From a virus, in IMG/VR virus record IMGVR_UViG_3300030107_006824, positions 1-64,000 of that record: a stretch of DNA of 64,000 nucleotides. One strand, written 5' to 3'. The notes beneath the pieces were generated by a model. The model did not search any database and had not been told where the DNA came from. It saw only the letters and a list, made by a program, of their open reading frames with translations. Below, piece after piece: positions 6,082 through 14,366 of the stretch. A program made the translations under genes and the position numbers. Every line of letters begins with the position of its first letter. Position 1 is the stretch's first letter.

Positions 6082-7023
6082 ATGGCTAATATACTTACAA
6101 GCTTTGGACAAGGATCTGATTTTGGCCATAAAGACTATACTGAAGCTCGTAAAGCAGGATTTTCTAATGAAGACATCATTAAATGGATGCAAGCTAACCC
6201 TGAGAAATTAATTGGTAAAAATGTTGAAGGTGGCGGCGGACTGTATGATGAAATCCTATCTGAAGGTAGAGGACGTGATTCTAAAGAATCTGACCTTTCT
6301 CAAGTAAATACATCTTATGGTTGGGAAGGTAATCCTAATACTTTTGATCCTGACGCCGCTTATAGAATTAAAAGAGACACAGAAAGGCTAAAAAAATCAC
6401 CAGTTGTTCCTATTACAGACATAATGGAATCTCCTTTCTGGGATGAAGTTGAAGCTATTACTCCACCTGATGAAACTAGAAATGCTGGAGATATAGCTGA
6501 AATAATTAGTGAAGTCGGTAAACTTCGTAAAGATCCTGATCAACCTATTGATCTTAATATTAATTCTAATGAAGTTTTAACTGACCAAACTAATGATTGG
6601 GTAACTGCTATCTCTAATATTGGGGATAATGCTACTGTCGAAGCTCCAGTAACTAATACAAATGTTGGCATTAATCGTAATAGTTTTATACCTGATGGAG
6701 ACTCTCTAAGCCCTTCTACATCAGCAGACATCAACATAAATGATATGGATACTACTCAAAGAAATAAATGGGTTACTTCTGTTAGTGATATAGGAGATGG
6801 AGCTACTATATATTCTCCCGTAACTAATACTAATCTTGGAATTAACGATAATTCTTTTAGAGATAATCCACTCATTCTAGAGGATGACGATAAAATTGAA
6901 ATTGATTTTACTATGCCTGATACATTCATCTCACGCAATAATTACTCAGACGACGTAGAGCCACAAGATGAAACTTATTTAGACAAATACAAACGTCAAC
7001 TATTGGAAAATTTATTTAGGTAA
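6082..7023 (+). CDS. Virion-type protein sharing a domain with the 854-residue virion-type protein
   Basis: 313 residues. The N-terminal 75 residues (GQGSDFGHKDYTEARKAG, then WMQANPEKL, GKNV and GGGGLYDEI) closely match residues in the large protein encoded at 60325-62889. The second half has two copies of a unit of the form W-VT-SxIGDxAT followed by PVTNTNxGIN, about 60 residues apart. A late-type promoter precedes the gene. The shared domain and the promoter suggest a virion or assembly role, but no function is known. Confidence 0.6.
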   Translation: MANILTSFGQGSDFGHKDYTEARKAGFSNEDIIKWMQANPEKLIGKNVEGGGGLYDEILSEGRGRDSKESDLSQVNTSYGWEGNPNTFDPDAAYRIKRDTERLKKSPVVPITDIMESPFWDEVEAITPPDETRNAGDIAEIISEVGKLRKDPDQPIDLNINSNEVLTDQTNDWVTAISNIGDNATVEAPVTNTNVGINRNSFIPDGDSLSPSTSADININDMDTTQRNKWVTSVSDIGDGATIYSPVTNTNLGINDNSFRDNPLILEDDDKIEIDFTMPDTFISRNNYSDDVEPQDETYLDKYKRQLLENLFR

Positions 7024-7042
7024 TAATAAAATATAAATAATC

Positions 7043-7050
7043 TAAAATAT
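7043..7050 (+). promoter_or_regulatory. Possible late-type promoter box TAAAATAT
   Basis: TAAAATAT ends 23 bases before the ATG at 7074. It fits the spacing of the family but is weaker in sequence. Confidence 0.35.
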
Positions 7051-7073
7051 ATGTATACTGATCAGTAATTCTC

Positions 7074-7778
7074 ATGTACAACAATAAAGTAAGGAATCCA
7101 TATTATTCAGAAGAGGAATTAATAGCTAATATGGAAAAAAGGGAGGGAGGCGATGTGTGGTCTCCTGAAGAACTTGCTTATATGAGAGATCTACTTACAG
7201 ATCCTCCTACTTACCTTAAAAAAACAAAACCTTTATCCCTAGCTTCTCGACCTGGCTATAGAAGGCGAGAAGAAGAACTAGTTCCAAATTTTGACCTTTC
7301 TGAGAACCCTCTTGTTCAGCAAGCATTTTGGGAAGGTAAAGATGAGGGTGCTTTCGACTTTAACAAGCCTAACAATGAACGGGAACTAAAAGCAATTTAT
7401 GATTATATGGTAGCTGCCTCAGAAAAAGATGATCCAGCTCCAATTGAAAAGGCTAAATCTTCACCTAAACCTACAGAAGTCCCTGATCAAATAGTTGAAG
7501 CTAATGAATTTATCACTGATTATTATGCAAACGCAGGGGATATGCATAAAGGTATTTTAGGTCCAGGAGCCTCTGGTCATCCTACTAAATCTTGGACTGA
7601 ACTACAAGCATCCGAAGATGGTTCAACAAGTCCTGATTCTACTTGGGTGCCTCCAGAAACTTTCATTAAAGGTGATCCTGAAGGTGAGTCCTTTCTAGCA
7701 AAATATATCATTAAAAATAAGCCTGCTATAGAGGAAGAACTCTTAGCTGAATTAATTGCATCAAAAAGGAATACTTAA
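7074..7778 (+). CDS. Virion-type protein, unknown
   Basis: 234 residues, hydrophilic and acidic, with a central Glu/Lys-rich region and no membrane segment. The pattern SPEELAYMRDLLTDPPTY near residue 42 is followed by a basic patch (PGYRRREEEL). There is no known domain. It follows a gene that shares a domain with the large virion-type protein, so it may belong to the same module. It converges with the minus-strand gene at 7775, overlapping it by four bases. Confidence 0.5.
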   Translation: MYNNKVRNPYYSEEELIANMEKREGGDVWSPEELAYMRDLLTDPPTYLKKTKPLSLASRPGYRRREEELVPNFDLSENPLVQQAFWEGKDEGAFDFNKPNNERELKAIYDYMVAASEKDDPAPIEKAKSSPKPTEVPDQIVEANEFITDYYANAGDMHKGILGPGASGHPTKSWTELQASEDGSTSPDSTWVPPETFIKGDPEGESFLAKYIIKNKPAIEEELLAELIASKRNT

Positions 7779-7999
7779 TCAATATCAACAAACCCATCTT
7801 CTACTTTTAAGAACCCAAAAGCTTCAGCTTCTTTGTCTGAGCGATCCTTATGAGCTAGCTTGCAAACAGTCTCCATCACCTTCAGAGTATCCTCTGTGGA
7901 GCTTTTTGCTGGCATCCTAGTTCTTACTACATCAAATAAAGGGAAAAACTTATCTGCTGCTTTCTCTACTTCAGCAGGTGTAAGAGGTTTCTTGTTCAT
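7775..7999 (-). CDS. Small protein of unknown function
   Basis: 74 residues on the minus strand (MNKKPLTPAEVEKAADKFF). Helical, charged, with an acidic C-terminus (KVEDGFVDID). It lies divergent from the small-protein pair at 8371 and 8690 across a 371-base regulatory-looking gap. No family is recognised. Confidence 0.55.
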   Translation of the reverse strand: MNKKPLTPAEVEKAADKFFPLFDVVRTRMPAKSSTEDTLKVMETVCKLAHKDRSDKEAEAFGFLKVEDGFVDID

Positions 8000-8370
8000 G
8001 TTATATATGCTGTTGCTGATACTCTAGCGAAACTACATAACTACAGTAGCTACGTTCTGTTCTAACTCTTTCTAAATTAATTCAATATAAGAGAGAGTAA
8101 TAAAAAAGAGATATATAAGGGAGATAGGTGGTTTAGCGTAGTTCCCTGTGTGATTTAATGCCACATCCCAGTCATCCCAATAAATTTCAATGCTACATAA
8201 GGGTGACAATTTTTCCTTAATATGTGCGCTCTGATACATCCCGTGCTATCCTTGCAATCCTTAACATTATTCTGTATTAAATTGTTGTATAAATTCATAC
8301 GACCCTGATCCATATAAGTGACCTTGAGCTAACGTGATAATGCTTTTCACTGTTTTGGAGCGCAGCGCAC
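8000..8370. other. Divergent intergenic region
   Basis: 371 bases with no open frame longer than about 30 codons. It separates a minus-strand gene from a plus-strand pair of small ribbon/helix-type proteins. I see short dyads (for example CTACAGTAG near 8043) and an A/G-rich stretch at 8083-8130, but no clear promoter, origin or stable RNA. It probably holds divergent promoters. Confidence 0.5.
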
Positions 8371-8583
8371 TTGAAGCAAATTTCAACCAAATTACAAGAT
8401 GGTTGCCACAAGAACGTGAAAATGTTCTGCGCGAACCATGACATTACTACACAAGAATATATGGTTAAAGCTGCAATGCTGTATTTCAGGACTTATTTAA
8501 ATGAAGTTGATAAGCAGTACATGACTTGTAGTGCCGATATAGATACAGATCCATCTGCACCATTTGACTACCCCTTACAATAA
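8371..8583 (+). CDS. Small paralogous protein A
   Basis: 70 residues from a TTG start placed after a TTGGAGCG ribosome site. It begins KQISTKLQDGCHKNVKMFC and ends with DPSAPFDYPLQ. The gene at 8690 encodes a clear paralogue of the same length. The N-terminal strand followed by two helices resembles ribbon-helix-helix proteins such as CopG, which would make it a DNA-binding regulator, but that is a pattern-based guess. Conserved cysteines are shared by both copies. Confidence 0.55.
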   Translation: MKQISTKLQDGCHKNVKMFCANHDITTQEYMVKAAMLYFRTYLNEVDKQYMTCSADIDTDPSAPFDYPLQ

Positions 8584-8689
8584 AATTGTAATTGATGTAA
8601 CAAATAATCTATATCTGTATCAATCGTATCCAAATACTAGAAGCACGATCTGCTTTAGTTAGGTCAATATGGCAAAAGGAGCCTGATCA

Positions 8690-8902
8690 ATGAAAAGAGC
8701 TACCGTGCAACTTCGTGACGAATGTCACAAGTTAGTAAAGCTTTTCTGCGCTGACTATGGAATCAACCAGCAGGAATTTTACATAAAAGCACAAGCGATG
8801 TATTTACAGAAATATTGTAATGCAGACAATATACCTCTCTGCTCAATATGTAATTCCATTAATCCTGATCCGACAGCACCATTTGACTACCCTTATAGCT
8901 AA
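8690..8902 (+). CDS. Small paralogous protein B
   Basis: 70 residues, paralogue of the gene at 8371. Shared features are the N-terminal pattern (ATVQLRDECHKLVKLFCADYGI), split by one helix turn, a second helix beginning QQEFYIKAQAMYLQKY, and the end DPTAPFDYPYS. It starts at ATG after an AAAGGAG site. The tandem copies suggest duplication of a small regulator. The APFDYP tail is acidic and aromatic, and might be a docking peptide. Confidence 0.6.
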   Translation: MKRATVQLRDECHKLVKLFCADYGINQQEFYIKAQAMYLQKYCNADNIPLCSICNSINPDPTAPFDYPYS

Positions 8903-8946
8903 GGAAGACACTACATATAGCGTTTGACTTCGTATATAAATGTCTC

Positions 8947-8969
8947 GCCACCTTTCGGTGGCTTTTTTC
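8947..8969 (+). terminator. Rho-independent terminator
   Basis: GCCACC, TTTC loop and GGTGGC are followed by six T residues. Confidence 0.9.
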
Positions 8970-8996
8970 ACGATTGTCCTATATGACATTTGAACA

Positions 8997-10013
8997 ATGC
9001 CTGCCTATTTCACAAGCGGTTGGTTCGGAAATAACGAACCTGCATGGCACGGAAAGGGAATTGTTACCCCTGGAACATTGCCAGCATCAGAAGCCTTTGA
9101 AAAGGCCGACGCGCTTTTCAAAGTTGAAAAGAGAGAACTTGTCTATCCAACTCACGTCATCAGTGAAGTTAATGATGGATATCTCCCTGGAAAAGTCGCA
9201 TATCAGCCATCAGGTGCATATGCCGTTGTCCGTTGTGACAACAATGACATCCTCGGAACAGTTACCAAAAGGTACGAGGTTGTTCAGAACGAAAGTCTTT
9301 TACGGATGGCTGAATTCCTCAGAGAAGAGGTTGACTTGGACACCGTCGTCGTTTTACAAAATGGAAGCAAAGTCGCCTTTACCGCCACGATTAAGGGTGC
9401 GGAGGCGCAGATCCTCAATGGTGACTCAGTCAAACGACGTATTGTCGGCTTCTTAGGTCATGATGGAATGACTGGTGTTGGTGCCATGTTCACTAACGTA
9501 AGAGTCGTTTGCTCTAATACCTTCGCCTTAGCTGAGCGAACGTCTACTAATATGATGAATCTACGTCATACCGAAGGCGTCAATACTGAATTCAATAAAT
9601 TGATTTCTAGCATTAACGTGCAACGTCAAGCTTTTGAGAAGGATGTAGATGACATGCGCTTCCTTGCAAGTCGTTCTCTAAATAACGATGACTTCGTCTC
9701 TTACCTAAATGAGCTGTATAAAAAGGAGCTTTATGTTCCTCAAGATCTTAATAACAATATTGAAGAAGGCTATAAGCCTTTGACTGAGTTACGTAAGACG
9801 AAACACATGCTCGATGCTGTTTATAACGGCATTGGAATGCATATTCCTGGAGTAAGAGATACTTGGTGGGCTGCTGTTAATGCAGTCACTGAGGTTGAGA
9901 CAAGTACTCAACGTAAGCGCACAGGTGCTCAATTCTATAAAGCAAACTTTGGCAGTGGACTCACCGCTTCAAAGAAAGCTATGGAACTAGCACTTGAATA
10001 TGCAGCTGCTTGA
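8997..10013 (+). CDS. DUF932 family protein
   Basis: 338 residues matching the phage/plasmid DUF932 family in form. It has an N-terminal FTSGWFGNNEPAWHGKG segment with the conserved WHG, a YAVVRCDNNDILGTVTKRYE core, then the central GAMFTNVRVVCSNTFALA segment and a helical C-terminus. The biochemical role of this family is not established. It is common on phages and plasmids and has been linked to DNA metabolism by context only. It stands alone, between a terminator and a micropeptide gene. Its GC content is a little higher than that of neighbours. Confidence 0.85.
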   Translation: MPAYFTSGWFGNNEPAWHGKGIVTPGTLPASEAFEKADALFKVEKRELVYPTHVISEVNDGYLPGKVAYQPSGAYAVVRCDNNDILGTVTKRYEVVQNESLLRMAEFLREEVDLDTVVVLQNGSKVAFTATIKGAEAQILNGDSVKRRIVGFLGHDGMTGVGAMFTNVRVVCSNTFALAERTSTNMMNLRHTEGVNTEFNKLISSINVQRQAFEKDVDDMRFLASRSLNNDDFVSYLNELYKKELYVPQDLNNNIEEGYKPLTELRKTKHMLDAVYNGIGMHIPGVRDTWWAAVNAVTEVETSTQRKRTGAQFYKANFGSGLTASKKAMELALEYAAA

Positions 10014-10080
10014 TTACTGAAAGCTCATATAAATTGAAGAAATTTGTTAATGTATAACCTGCAACAAGTTCTTAATTAAT

Positions 10081-10170
10081 ATGCACAATGAATTGGTGAT
10101 TGCTTTATTACTTATTGGAATCCCAATTCATTTATTGGTTTTCAAAATATGGAAAGATCTGTTGCAATAA
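10081..10170 (+). CDS. 29-residue single-membrane-span peptide
   Basis: An ATG frame gives [19 protein letters not shown] and then a basic C-terminus (FKIWKDLLQ). One hydrophobic helix is evident. It sits 20 bases before the RlpA-like secreted protein. It is similar in plan to the micropeptides at 855 and 12899. It could be a small holin-like or envelope peptide; no family is recognised. Confidence 0.4.
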   Translation: MHNELVIALLLIGIPIHLLVFKIWKDLLQ

Positions 10171-10189
10171 GTACTTTATTTTATTATTT

Positions 10190-10537
10190 ATGTCTAAATT
10201 TTTGAGCTTATTAGCTATACCTTTTTTGGCCTTGCCAGCTGTTGCTGCTCCGATAAATGCTCAAGCTTCCTGGTATGGTCCTGGCTTCCATGGGAGGACA
10301 ACCGCCAATGGAGAGAGATACAATCAGTGGGGCCTAACTGCCGCCCACAAATCGTTGCCATTCGGGACACGCCTTCGTGTGTGCAATGTGTGGAACAAGC
10401 GGTGCGTCAATGTACGCATCAACGATAGAGGTCCATTTATCCCTGGACGTTCACTAGATCTAAGTCGTGGAGCAGCTGATGCTATTGGTATGGTAAGTGC
10501 AGGTGTAGTCCCTGTTACATATTCATTCATTGATTGA
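10190..10537 (+). CDS. Secreted RlpA-like double-psi beta-barrel protein
   Basis: 115 residues. A signal peptide ([20 protein letters not shown]) is followed by a double-psi beta-barrel domain with the family pattern [27 protein letters not shown] and the active-type [16 protein letters not shown]. In the RlpA/expansin-like family this domain binds or cleaves denuded glycan strands of peptidoglycan. I chose the ATG at 10190 because it gives a clean signal peptide; an upstream start would extend into AT-rich sequence. A phage copy could aid lysis or host envelope remodelling. It is followed by its own terminator. Confidence 0.85.
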   Translation: MSKFLSLLAIPFLALPAVAAPINAQASWYGPGFHGRTTANGERYNQWGLTAAHKSLPFGTRLRVCNVWNKRCVNVRINDRGPFIPGRSLDLSRGAADAIGMVSAGVVPVTYSFID

Positions 10538-10549
10538 ATTGATTTCCTA

Positions 10550-10576
10550 AAGTCTCATTAATTTGAGACTTTTTTG
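10550..10576 (+). terminator. Rho-independent terminator
   Basis: AAGTCTCA and TGAGACTT form the stem around a short loop, followed by T residues. It ends the RlpA-like transcript. Confidence 0.9.
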
Positions 10577-10627
10577 CTCACATTTGTTATCAAATACTGA
10601 TATATTGAAATCAATTAAAGGAGGCTT

Positions 10628-10840
10628 ATGTCTAGAACTTACCGTAAAGTTCCTGAAAACCATACTGGTCTACGTCATCCACAAACGCAACAACAGCGGC
10701 GTCAACTTCAGACACTAAAAAAGGACGCTCAGCTTAATAAGCTACATATCTCCCCTGTTAATCGTTTAAATAGGTACATTCCTACGTACTATGACGATCT
10801 AACACCGGCTTCTATTTATGAAGTCGATTACAATAAATAA
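10628..10840 (+). CDS. Small basic protein upstream of psbA, unknown
   Basis: 70 residues from ATG after a strong AAAGGAGG-like ribosome site. The first half is Arg/Gln/His-rich ([17 protein letters not shown]), and the C-terminus is tyrosine-rich and acidic. No family is recognised. It probably precedes psbA in the same region, but a small AGAGT/ACTCT hairpin lies between them. Confidence 0.55.
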   Translation: MSRTYRKVPENHTGLRHPQTQQQRRQLQTLKKDAQLNKLHISPVNRLNRYIPTYYDDLTPASIYEVDYNK

Positions 10841-10899
10841 GTAAGAGTGTCGAAACTCTGATATACATACCCAACACGCAAACTAACTTAACACTTCAA

Positions 10900-11979
10900 A
10901 TGGCTCAATTAACTCTCCAGAGGAATCAATCCTCTACGTGGGATGAGTTTGCCAGCTGGGTAACAAGCACTAACAATCGTCTTTATGTTGGATGGTTCGG
11001 TGTGCTTATGATCCCGTGCTTGCTAACTGCACTCACCTGCTTCATTATCGCCTTTATAGCTGCACCGCCAGTAGACATCGATGGAATTAGAGAACCAGTT
11101 GCAGGAGCCCTCCTGTACGGAAACAACATTATCTCTGGTGCAATCGTGCCCTCTAGCAACGCTATTGGACTGCACTTCTATCCAATTTACGAGGCAGCCA
11201 GCCTCGACGAATGGCTCTACAACGGTGGACCCTACCAACTTATTATCTTCCATTTCCTTATCGGTATCTCAGCTTACTTGGGACGCCAATGGGAACTGTC
11301 TTATAGATTAGGTATGAGGCCCTGGATCTGTGTAGCTTATTCAGCTCCTGTAGCTGCTAGCTTCGCTGTATTCCTGGTCTATCCATTTGGTCAAGGCTCA
11401 TTCTCTGATGGTATGCCATTAGGTATATCAGGCACATTCAATTTTATGTTTGTGTTCCAGGCAGAGCACAACATCCTAATGAACCCACTCCACATGCTTG
11501 GAGTTGCTGGTGTATTTGGAGGTTCTCTATTCTCTGCCATGCATGGTTCACTCGTAACGTCGTCACTCATTAGGGAGACTACTGAAAATGAATCACAAAA
11601 TTATGGATACAAATTCGGACAAGAGGAAGAGACCTATAACATTGTCGCAGCCCATGGATACTTCGGAAGACTTATTTTCCAGTATGCTAGCTTCAACAAT
11701 AGTCGTTCTCTGCACTTTTTCCTTGCTGCATTCCCTGTCATATGTATTTGGGCTACTGCCTTAGGCATCATGACAATGTCGTTTAATTTGAATGGTTTTA
11801 ATTTCAACCAATCAATTATCGATACTGAAGGCAGAGTAATTAACACTTGGGCTGACATTCTTACACGAGCAAACCTCGGGTTTGAAGTCATGCACGAGCG
11901 TAATGCTCATAACTTCCCACTTGATTTAGCAAGTGTAGAGTCAACTCCTGTCGCACTCGTTGCACCTACAATAGGTTAA
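10900..11979 (+). CDS. psbA: Photosystem II D1 protein
   Basis: 359 residues, full length for D1. Five membrane helices are visible, with the donor and acceptor ligands in place, including the PLHMLGVAG segment with His198 and the QB-side [20 protein letters not shown] loop. The C-terminus carries the catalytic cluster region ([13 protein letters not shown]) and then a processable tail. Residue 130 in [11 protein letters not shown] is Gln. Cyanophages are known to express D1 to replace the host protein lost to photodamage, keeping electron transport and energy supply going during infection. No intron or frameshift is present. A terminator follows. GC content is higher than in flanking genes, as in host psbA. 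Confidence 0.99.
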   Translation: MAQLTLQRNQSSTWDEFASWVTSTNNRLYVGWFGVLMIPCLLTALTCFIIAFIAAPPVDIDGIREPVAGALLYGNNIISGAIVPSSNAIGLHFYPIYEAASLDEWLYNGGPYQLIIFHFLIGISAYLGRQWELSYRLGMRPWICVAYSAPVAASFAVFLVYPFGQGSFSDGMPLGISGTFNFMFVFQAEHNILMNPLHMLGVAGVFGGSLFSAMHGSLVTSSLIRETTENESQNYGYKFGQEEETYNIVAAHGYFGRLIFQYASFNNSRSLHFFLAAFPVICIWATALGIMTMSFNLNGFNFNQSIIDTEGRVINTWADILTRANLGFEVMHERNAHNFPLDLASVESTPVALVAPTIG

Positions 11980-11997
11980 CGATTCTTTTTTCGTCAT

Positions 11998-12029
11998 GAA
12001 AGCCTCATATTATTGGGGCTTTCTTTTTT
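11998..12029 (+). terminator. Terminator after psbA
   Basis: GAAAGCC pairs with GGCTTTC across a 12-base loop, followed by T residues that run into the next start codon. Confidence 0.8.
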
Positions 12030-12203
12030 ATGCAATATACACTTGAAAAAAGAACATATAAAGAGATGGAACAGCTAACTACGGATCAAATTCAAATTAT
12101 TATTAAGGCTTTAACTAGTTATCGTAATTTGAATGTTAGTATTATTAGTGATAGGTATAAGGAAATTCAAGAGATCATAAAAATTCTCGATCATTTAAAA
12201 TAA
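12030..12203 (+). CDS. Small helical protein, unknown
   Basis: 57 residues from the ATG directly after the psbA terminator. It is entirely helical and isoleucine-rich (TTDQIQIIIKALTSYRN), compatible with a short coiled coil. It has no ribosome site beyond the A/T-rich terminator tail, so expression is uncertain. Confidence 0.4.
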   Translation: MQYTLEKRTYKEMEQLTTDQIQIIIKALTSYRNLNVSIISDRYKEIQEIIKILDHLK

Positions 12204-12232
12204 AGATTGAGTTCTAATTAATCTCTAGAGTA

Positions 12233-12472
12233 ATGCCTGAAGTCATAGTACCGATAATCATTGCTATGGCAACTGGCTTTGGAGTATTCGGACAAAAAGT
12301 TCACAACCGCATCAGTGATTTGGACAAACGAATTGACGGAATCGAACTGAGAGTGGCTCAGGATTATGTAGCTAAAGCTGATTTAGCAGAAGTAATTGAT
12401 CGGGTTGAACAGCACATGATAAGGATAGAGAACAAACTAGATAGAATAGTCTTGACGAGTTCAAAGTATTAA
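12233..12472 (+). CDS. Membrane-anchored coiled-coil protein
   Basis: 79 residues. An N-terminal membrane helix (residues 4-20, VIVPIIIAMATGFGVFG) is followed by a heptad-patterned coiled coil (ISDLDKRIDGIELRV and onward). This plan fits small lysis or membrane-attachment proteins (holin-like or spanin-like), but sequence alone does not decide. The next gene starts four bases after its stop. Confidence 0.55.
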   Translation: MPEVIVPIIIAMATGFGVFGQKVHNRISDLDKRIDGIELRVAQDYVAKADLAEVIDRVEQHMIRIENKLDRIVLTSSKY

Positions 12473-12475
12473 ACA

Positions 12476-12637
12476 ATGGATATCGCAGAAATCCTTAACA
12501 GTCCAATCTTCTGGGTAGTAGTTGCTTCCGCATCTGAACTTATCGCCCTTAATCCAAAACTAAAAAGTAATTCTGTTGTGCAGTTAATTATGTCTGGGTT
12601 GAAGACTATGAAACCTAAAGGTATCAAGAGACGCTGA
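12476..12637 (+). CDS. Small membrane protein, unknown
   Basis: 53 residues. A moderately hydrophobic segment (SPIFWVVVASASELIAL) lies near the N-terminus, and the C-terminus is strongly basic (KTMKPKGIKRR), the shape of a small holin. It is closely spaced after the membrane coiled-coil gene, so the pair may act together. Confidence 0.45.
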   Translation: MDIAEILNSPIFWVVVASASELIALNPKLKSNSVVQLIMSGLKTMKPKGIKRR

Positions 12638-12707
12638 CTTAACACATAATCTATGGCCATAAGTTGCTAGGATAAGTTTGTTAATGTAAACGTAAACAAA
12701 CTTAACA

Positions 12708-12899
12708 ATGACTGTAACTACTAACGAGCATGGCCAGCAAAATATCTGGGCTAAAGAGCCTCAGGTTCAGCTAACAGATGTAGAGCAGACACAAGGAGAA
12801 CGTGCCGAAAAAGCTAATGGTCGCTGGGCAATGCTTGGCATTATTGCTGCTATGGGCTCTTATGCAGTAAGTGGGCAAATCATTCCAGGTATCTGGTGA
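12708..12899 (+). CDS. hli: High-light-inducible protein
   Basis: 63 residues. It has a polar N-terminal region, then one membrane helix with the chlorophyll-binding motif ERAEKANGRWAMLGIIAAMG (about residues 30-49), diagnostic of Hli/one-helix LHC-like proteins. In cyanobacteria these protect photosystems and hold free chlorophyll under high light. Cyanophages commonly carry them near psbA, as here. The stop codon overlaps the start of a following micropeptide. Confidence 0.97.
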   Translation: MTVTTNEHGQQNIWAKEPQVQLTDVEQTQGERAEKANGRWAMLGIIAAMGSYAVSGQIIPGIW

Positions 12900-12976
12900 T
12901 GGTCAGCTATTTTCTGGCTATATCCTTGATCTCATTATGGGGTGGAACATTAATTTATTTAAGTCGTAGCCAATAG
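12899..12976 (+). CDS. 25-residue single-membrane-span peptide after hli
   Basis: Its ATG overlaps the hli stop (TGATG), so it is likely translated by coupling. The product is one hydrophobic helix, MVSYFLAISLISLWGGTLIY, followed by LSRSQ. It could be a photosystem- or Hli-associated small subunit, by position only. A terminator follows after eight bases, so it is the last gene of the unit. Confidence 0.5.
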   Translation: MVSYFLAISLISLWGGTLIYLSRSQ

Positions 12977-12984
12977 CCCACATC

Positions 12985-13006
12985 ACCACCTTTCGGTGGT
13001 TATATT
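12985..13006 (+). terminator. Terminator of the hli unit
   Basis: ACCACC, TTTC loop and GGTGGT are followed by TATATT, a weak T tail. Confidence 0.7.
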
Positions 13007-13045
13007 AATCGTATGCCCCTAAGGCATCCTTTGAAGAGAGATCTA

Positions 13046-13213
13046 ATGGAAATAACTAGAGACAATTTATCTGAGTTGACAGAGATAACAGAAGATACAG
13101 TTGAATACTTCTGTGACAAGGAGCGTGTTTCCGGGCAACTTGCCTGGACAGTCATCGAATCACTTGCTACTGCAAAGCTTGCAGAATTAGCAGGAGATCT
13201 GGCTGCAGTATGA
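13046..13213 (+). CDS. Small acidic protein, unknown
   Basis: 55 residues from ATG 13046, chosen because GAAGAGAG precedes it; an in-frame ATG at 13013 would add 11 residues. Largely helical and acidic (ELTEITEDTVEYFCDKERV). Its stop overlaps the ATG of the next gene (TATGA). No family is recognised. Confidence 0.5.
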   Translation: MEITRDNLSELTEITEDTVEYFCDKERVSGQLAWTVIESLATAKLAELAGDLAAV

Positions 13214-13389
13214 CAGCAACTGTAAGTGGAGCCTTCCACATTCAAACCATAGTAAAGTCTGGCGTGAACATCATCAGTGAAACTGAAGGTGTATCACCCA
13301 TGATTTTATGGTGTTTGATAAGGCAACAAGCTGACCGTGAACTTGATCTTATTAAACAAGATCTTGAATCGAAGTCTACATCTCTATGA
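13210..13389 (+). CDS. Small protein, unknown
   Basis: 59 residues starting inside the previous stop region (ATGA overlap). Mixed strand and helix pattern. The C-terminal helix is charged (RELDLIKQDLESKSTSL). A terminator follows at 13396. It forms a two-gene unit with the preceding frame. Confidence 0.5.
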   Translation: MTATVSGAFHIQTIVKSGVNIISETEGVSPMILWCLIRQQADRELDLIKQDLESKSTSL

Positions 13390-13395
13390 ATTTAT

Positions 13396-13422
13396 GCCAG
13401 CTTTCGCTGGCTCTATTCTTTA
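13396..13422 (+). terminator. Rho-independent terminator
   Basis: GCCAGC, TTTC loop and GCTGGC, then a T-rich but interrupted tail. The stem is identical to those at 4579 and 5598. Confidence 0.8.
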
Positions 13423-13460
13423 TGTCCTTAGGGGCACTTGTACACCCTGTTTAAATTCAA

Positions 13461-14129
13461 ATGACTGTAACAGAATCATCGTCCAGCATAACAGAAATTA
13501 TTGATGAACTTACTCAAAGCAGTACTTTCGTTGATGCCATGATTGGAGTTGGAGTAGTTAAGGATAGTGAAGCTGTCTTTTTTGAATACATTGGCGAAAA
13601 AGATCATCGTGCCCTGGTTGATCCCAAATCAGGCAAGCCTGTTAAAGCATTCGGTAATGTATGGCTTACCGGCATTTCTGTAGCTGAAGACATTGGCAAG
13701 TTTAAATCAACTAAGTTAAACCTTTACTTGCGTACTGGTTTCGGTAAAACACTTCTTATCACCTCTGGGTTAAATACTATCTGGAGTCAATGCGTTCTTA
13801 CTGGTCTAATGGGTCTACTAAATAACCAGTATCCATTGATTAATCCTATTAGTATTGAAACATGGAAAGGCACTTCTGCAATGAAGCCTTGTTTTGCAGC
13901 TGTTAAAATTAACAATCAAAAATTTAGTGACAATGATATGTATGAGTGTCTGAAAGAAGCACGTGCTGAAAACAATCGAGCTAAAGTGATTGATATCTGC
14001 AGAGATGCTGTCGAAGTTATCAATAATTATATTACTGTAGATGACGTGCTAGCAGAAAGCCAATCCTCTGTAGAAGTTGAGGTGATTGATGAAAATACAA
14101 ATCAGCTTCAAGAACAAGCAGACTTCTAG
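13461..14129 (+). CDS. Protein of unknown function with acidic docking-type tail
   Basis: 222 residues. The first 140 are strand-rich with glycine turns and the last 40 are acidic, ending NQLQEQADF. The ending is one of a group of acidic tails with a final phenylalanine in this genome (20042, 21416, 22153, 28705), reminiscent of SSB-type tails. The body has no motif I can name. A nucleic-acid role is inference from the tail and from the position at the head of the metabolism block. Confidence 0.55.
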   Translation: MTVTESSSSITEIIDELTQSSTFVDAMIGVGVVKDSEAVFFEYIGEKDHRALVDPKSGKPVKAFGNVWLTGISVAEDIGKFKSTKLNLYLRTGFGKTLLITSGLNTIWSQCVLTGLMGLLNNQYPLINPISIETWKGTSAMKPCFAAVKINNQKFSDNDMYECLKEARAENNRAKVIDICRDAVEVINNYITVDDVLAESQSSVEVEVIDENTNQLQEQADF

Positions 14130-14141
14130 CTGTAAATTAAA

Positions 14142-14366
14142 TTGGCAGATGATTTTCTACAAGCTAAGCACCTTAAGCACGTAAGAAAAAATCTAACTTT
14201 ATTCTTACTGCATCTTCCAATAGAACAAGAGCAAACCTCGGTCAAAGCATTGCTAATAATGCTTGACCATTTCTACGAATACCCTGAAGACTACATTGAA
14301 CTAATTAACGACTATTATGATTACAAGAGAAGTCAACCCGAAACAACCAACTATGGAAAAAGCTAA
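14142..14366 (+). CDS. Small helical protein, unknown
   Basis: 74 residues from a TTG start (ADDFLQAKHLKHV). Helical, with an acidic tyrosine-rich C-terminus (YPEDYIELINDYYDYK). It begins a chain of overlapping small genes that runs to IF-1. No family is recognised. Confidence 0.5.
   Translation: MADDFLQAKHLKHVRKNLTLFLLHLPIEQEQTSVKALLIMLDHFYEYPEDYIELINDYYDYKRSQPETTNYGKS

Noticed and set aside
8974-9456. 160-codon frame overlapping the DUF932 gene
   Set aside because: It lies almost wholly inside the well-matched DUF932 gene in another frame and has shadow-like composition (Ser/Arg/Leu).
11023-11891. Several open frames on both strands within psbA
   Set aside because: psbA is complete and conserved over the full length; the other frames are by-products of its codon use.
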